Shown: positions 5,554-5,719 of the stretch, one piece after another
Numbering within the stretch: the stretch's first letter is position 1
Layout: every line of letters starts with the position of its first letter
Assembly: GCA_900555785.1 (NCBI GenBank)
Contig: USMO01000108.1
Span: 1-5,719 of the forward strand
Reading direction: 5' to 3'
From: an uncultured Eubacteriales bacterium
Lineage (GTDB): Bacteria; Bacillota; Clostridia; Oscillospirales; CAG-272
Length of the DNA: 5,719 bases
Notes under the pieces: model-generated
Seen by the model: the letters and a program-made list of their open reading frames with translations, nothing else
The model's database searches: none
Told to the model about the DNA's origin: nothing
Translations under genes and position numbers: made by a program

Positions 5554-5719
5554 CTAAAAGGGCAGACTGCCTGTTTTGCGTTTGGGGAAACGGAAATTGC
5601 GGTCCGGCAGGTCGTCCTCCCGCGCGGCGGCAAACCGGCTCATCAGCGCGTAGCGCAATGCTTCCGGCGCGTGCGTGACCGTATGCGGCTCATCGGACGC
5701 ATCCTCCGGGCGCGCGGCG
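5554..5719 (-). CDS. terL: Terminase large subunit, C-terminal fragment (partial at right edge)
   Basis: Reading the minus strand from the window edge gives 54 residues and a TAG stop. They include the block DEPHTVTHAPEALRYALMSR, followed by a charged tail ending KTGSLPF. A histidine, a short gap, then an acidic residue and ALRYA is the usual signature at the end of the nuclease domain of phage terminase large subunits. That protein is the ATP-driven motor that cuts concatemeric DNA and pumps it through the portal. Only the extreme C-terminus is present, so the ATPase motifs (Walker A and B) cannot be checked. The position directly upstream of nozzle-like, portal, scaffold and capsid genes supports the call. 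The acidic residue in the motif is Glu (PEALRY) rather than the more usual Asp. The fragment is too short to assign a terminase subfamily. Confidence 0.8.
   Translation of the reverse strand, partial: AARPEDASDEPHTVTHAPEALRYALMSRFAAAREDDLPDRNFRFPKRKTGSLPF

Noticed and set aside
5481..5633. A longer N-terminus for the nozzle-like protein, starting at 5633
   Set aside because: The extra 51 residues would overlap the terminase end, cross the hairpin and read through the ribosome-binding site itself; the ATG at 5480 just after that site is preferred.
3720..5678. Plus-strand open frame of 652 codons
   Set aside because: It is antisense to the whole nozzle-like gene and the terminase end, with repetitive Arg/Gly/Ala/Asp composition and no recognisable domain.

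Overview
This window looks like part of the virion-assembly (packaging and head) module of a tailed double-stranded DNA phage or prophage. All genes recognised lie on the minus strand, so they read from the right edge to the left. The DNA is visibly G+C-rich. Strong AAAGGAGG/AAAGGAA ribosome-binding sites precede most genes, and the protein sequences resemble those of phages and prophages of G+C-rich gut Clostridia (Oscillospiraceae/Ruminococcaceae type). That host assignment comes from recalled protein style and not from any search. No integrase, repressor, lysis or host gene is visible, so I cannot tell a prophage from a free phage.

Layout in transcription order: (1) the last 54 codons of a terminase large subunit (5719-5554); (2) a short intergenic segment with a G+C-rich hairpin and a strong ribosome-binding site; (3) a 575-residue beta-rich protein resembling P22 gp10/T7 gp12-type tail nozzle or packaged-DNA stabilisation proteins (5480-3753); (4) a 512-residue portal protein (3739-2201); (5) a 195-residue scaffold-like protein whose start overlaps the portal stop (2208-1621); (6) a 282-residue major capsid protein (1570-722) behind an A+T-rich leader; (7) a 132-residue helical protein that is probably a head-completion or adaptor protein (711-313); (8) a strong intrinsic terminator (289-258). 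The remaining leftmost 257 bases show no convincing gene but hold a 24-bp perfect inverted repeat and a 20-bp palindrome.

The genes fit one process. Scaffold and major capsid protein build the procapsid around the portal ring. Terminase docks on the portal and pumps DNA. The small adaptor and nozzle-like protein would then close the portal and start a short tail. The portal, P22-like capsid, adaptor and nozzle set suggests a short-tailed (podovirus-like) particle, although the rest of the tail is outside the window. Placement of the nozzle-like gene between terminase and portal, rather than after the capsid, is the most unusual feature of the order.

Several long plus-strand open frames (over 650 codons) are antisense shadows of the minus-strand genes caused by G+C-biased codon use, and are not annotated as genes.
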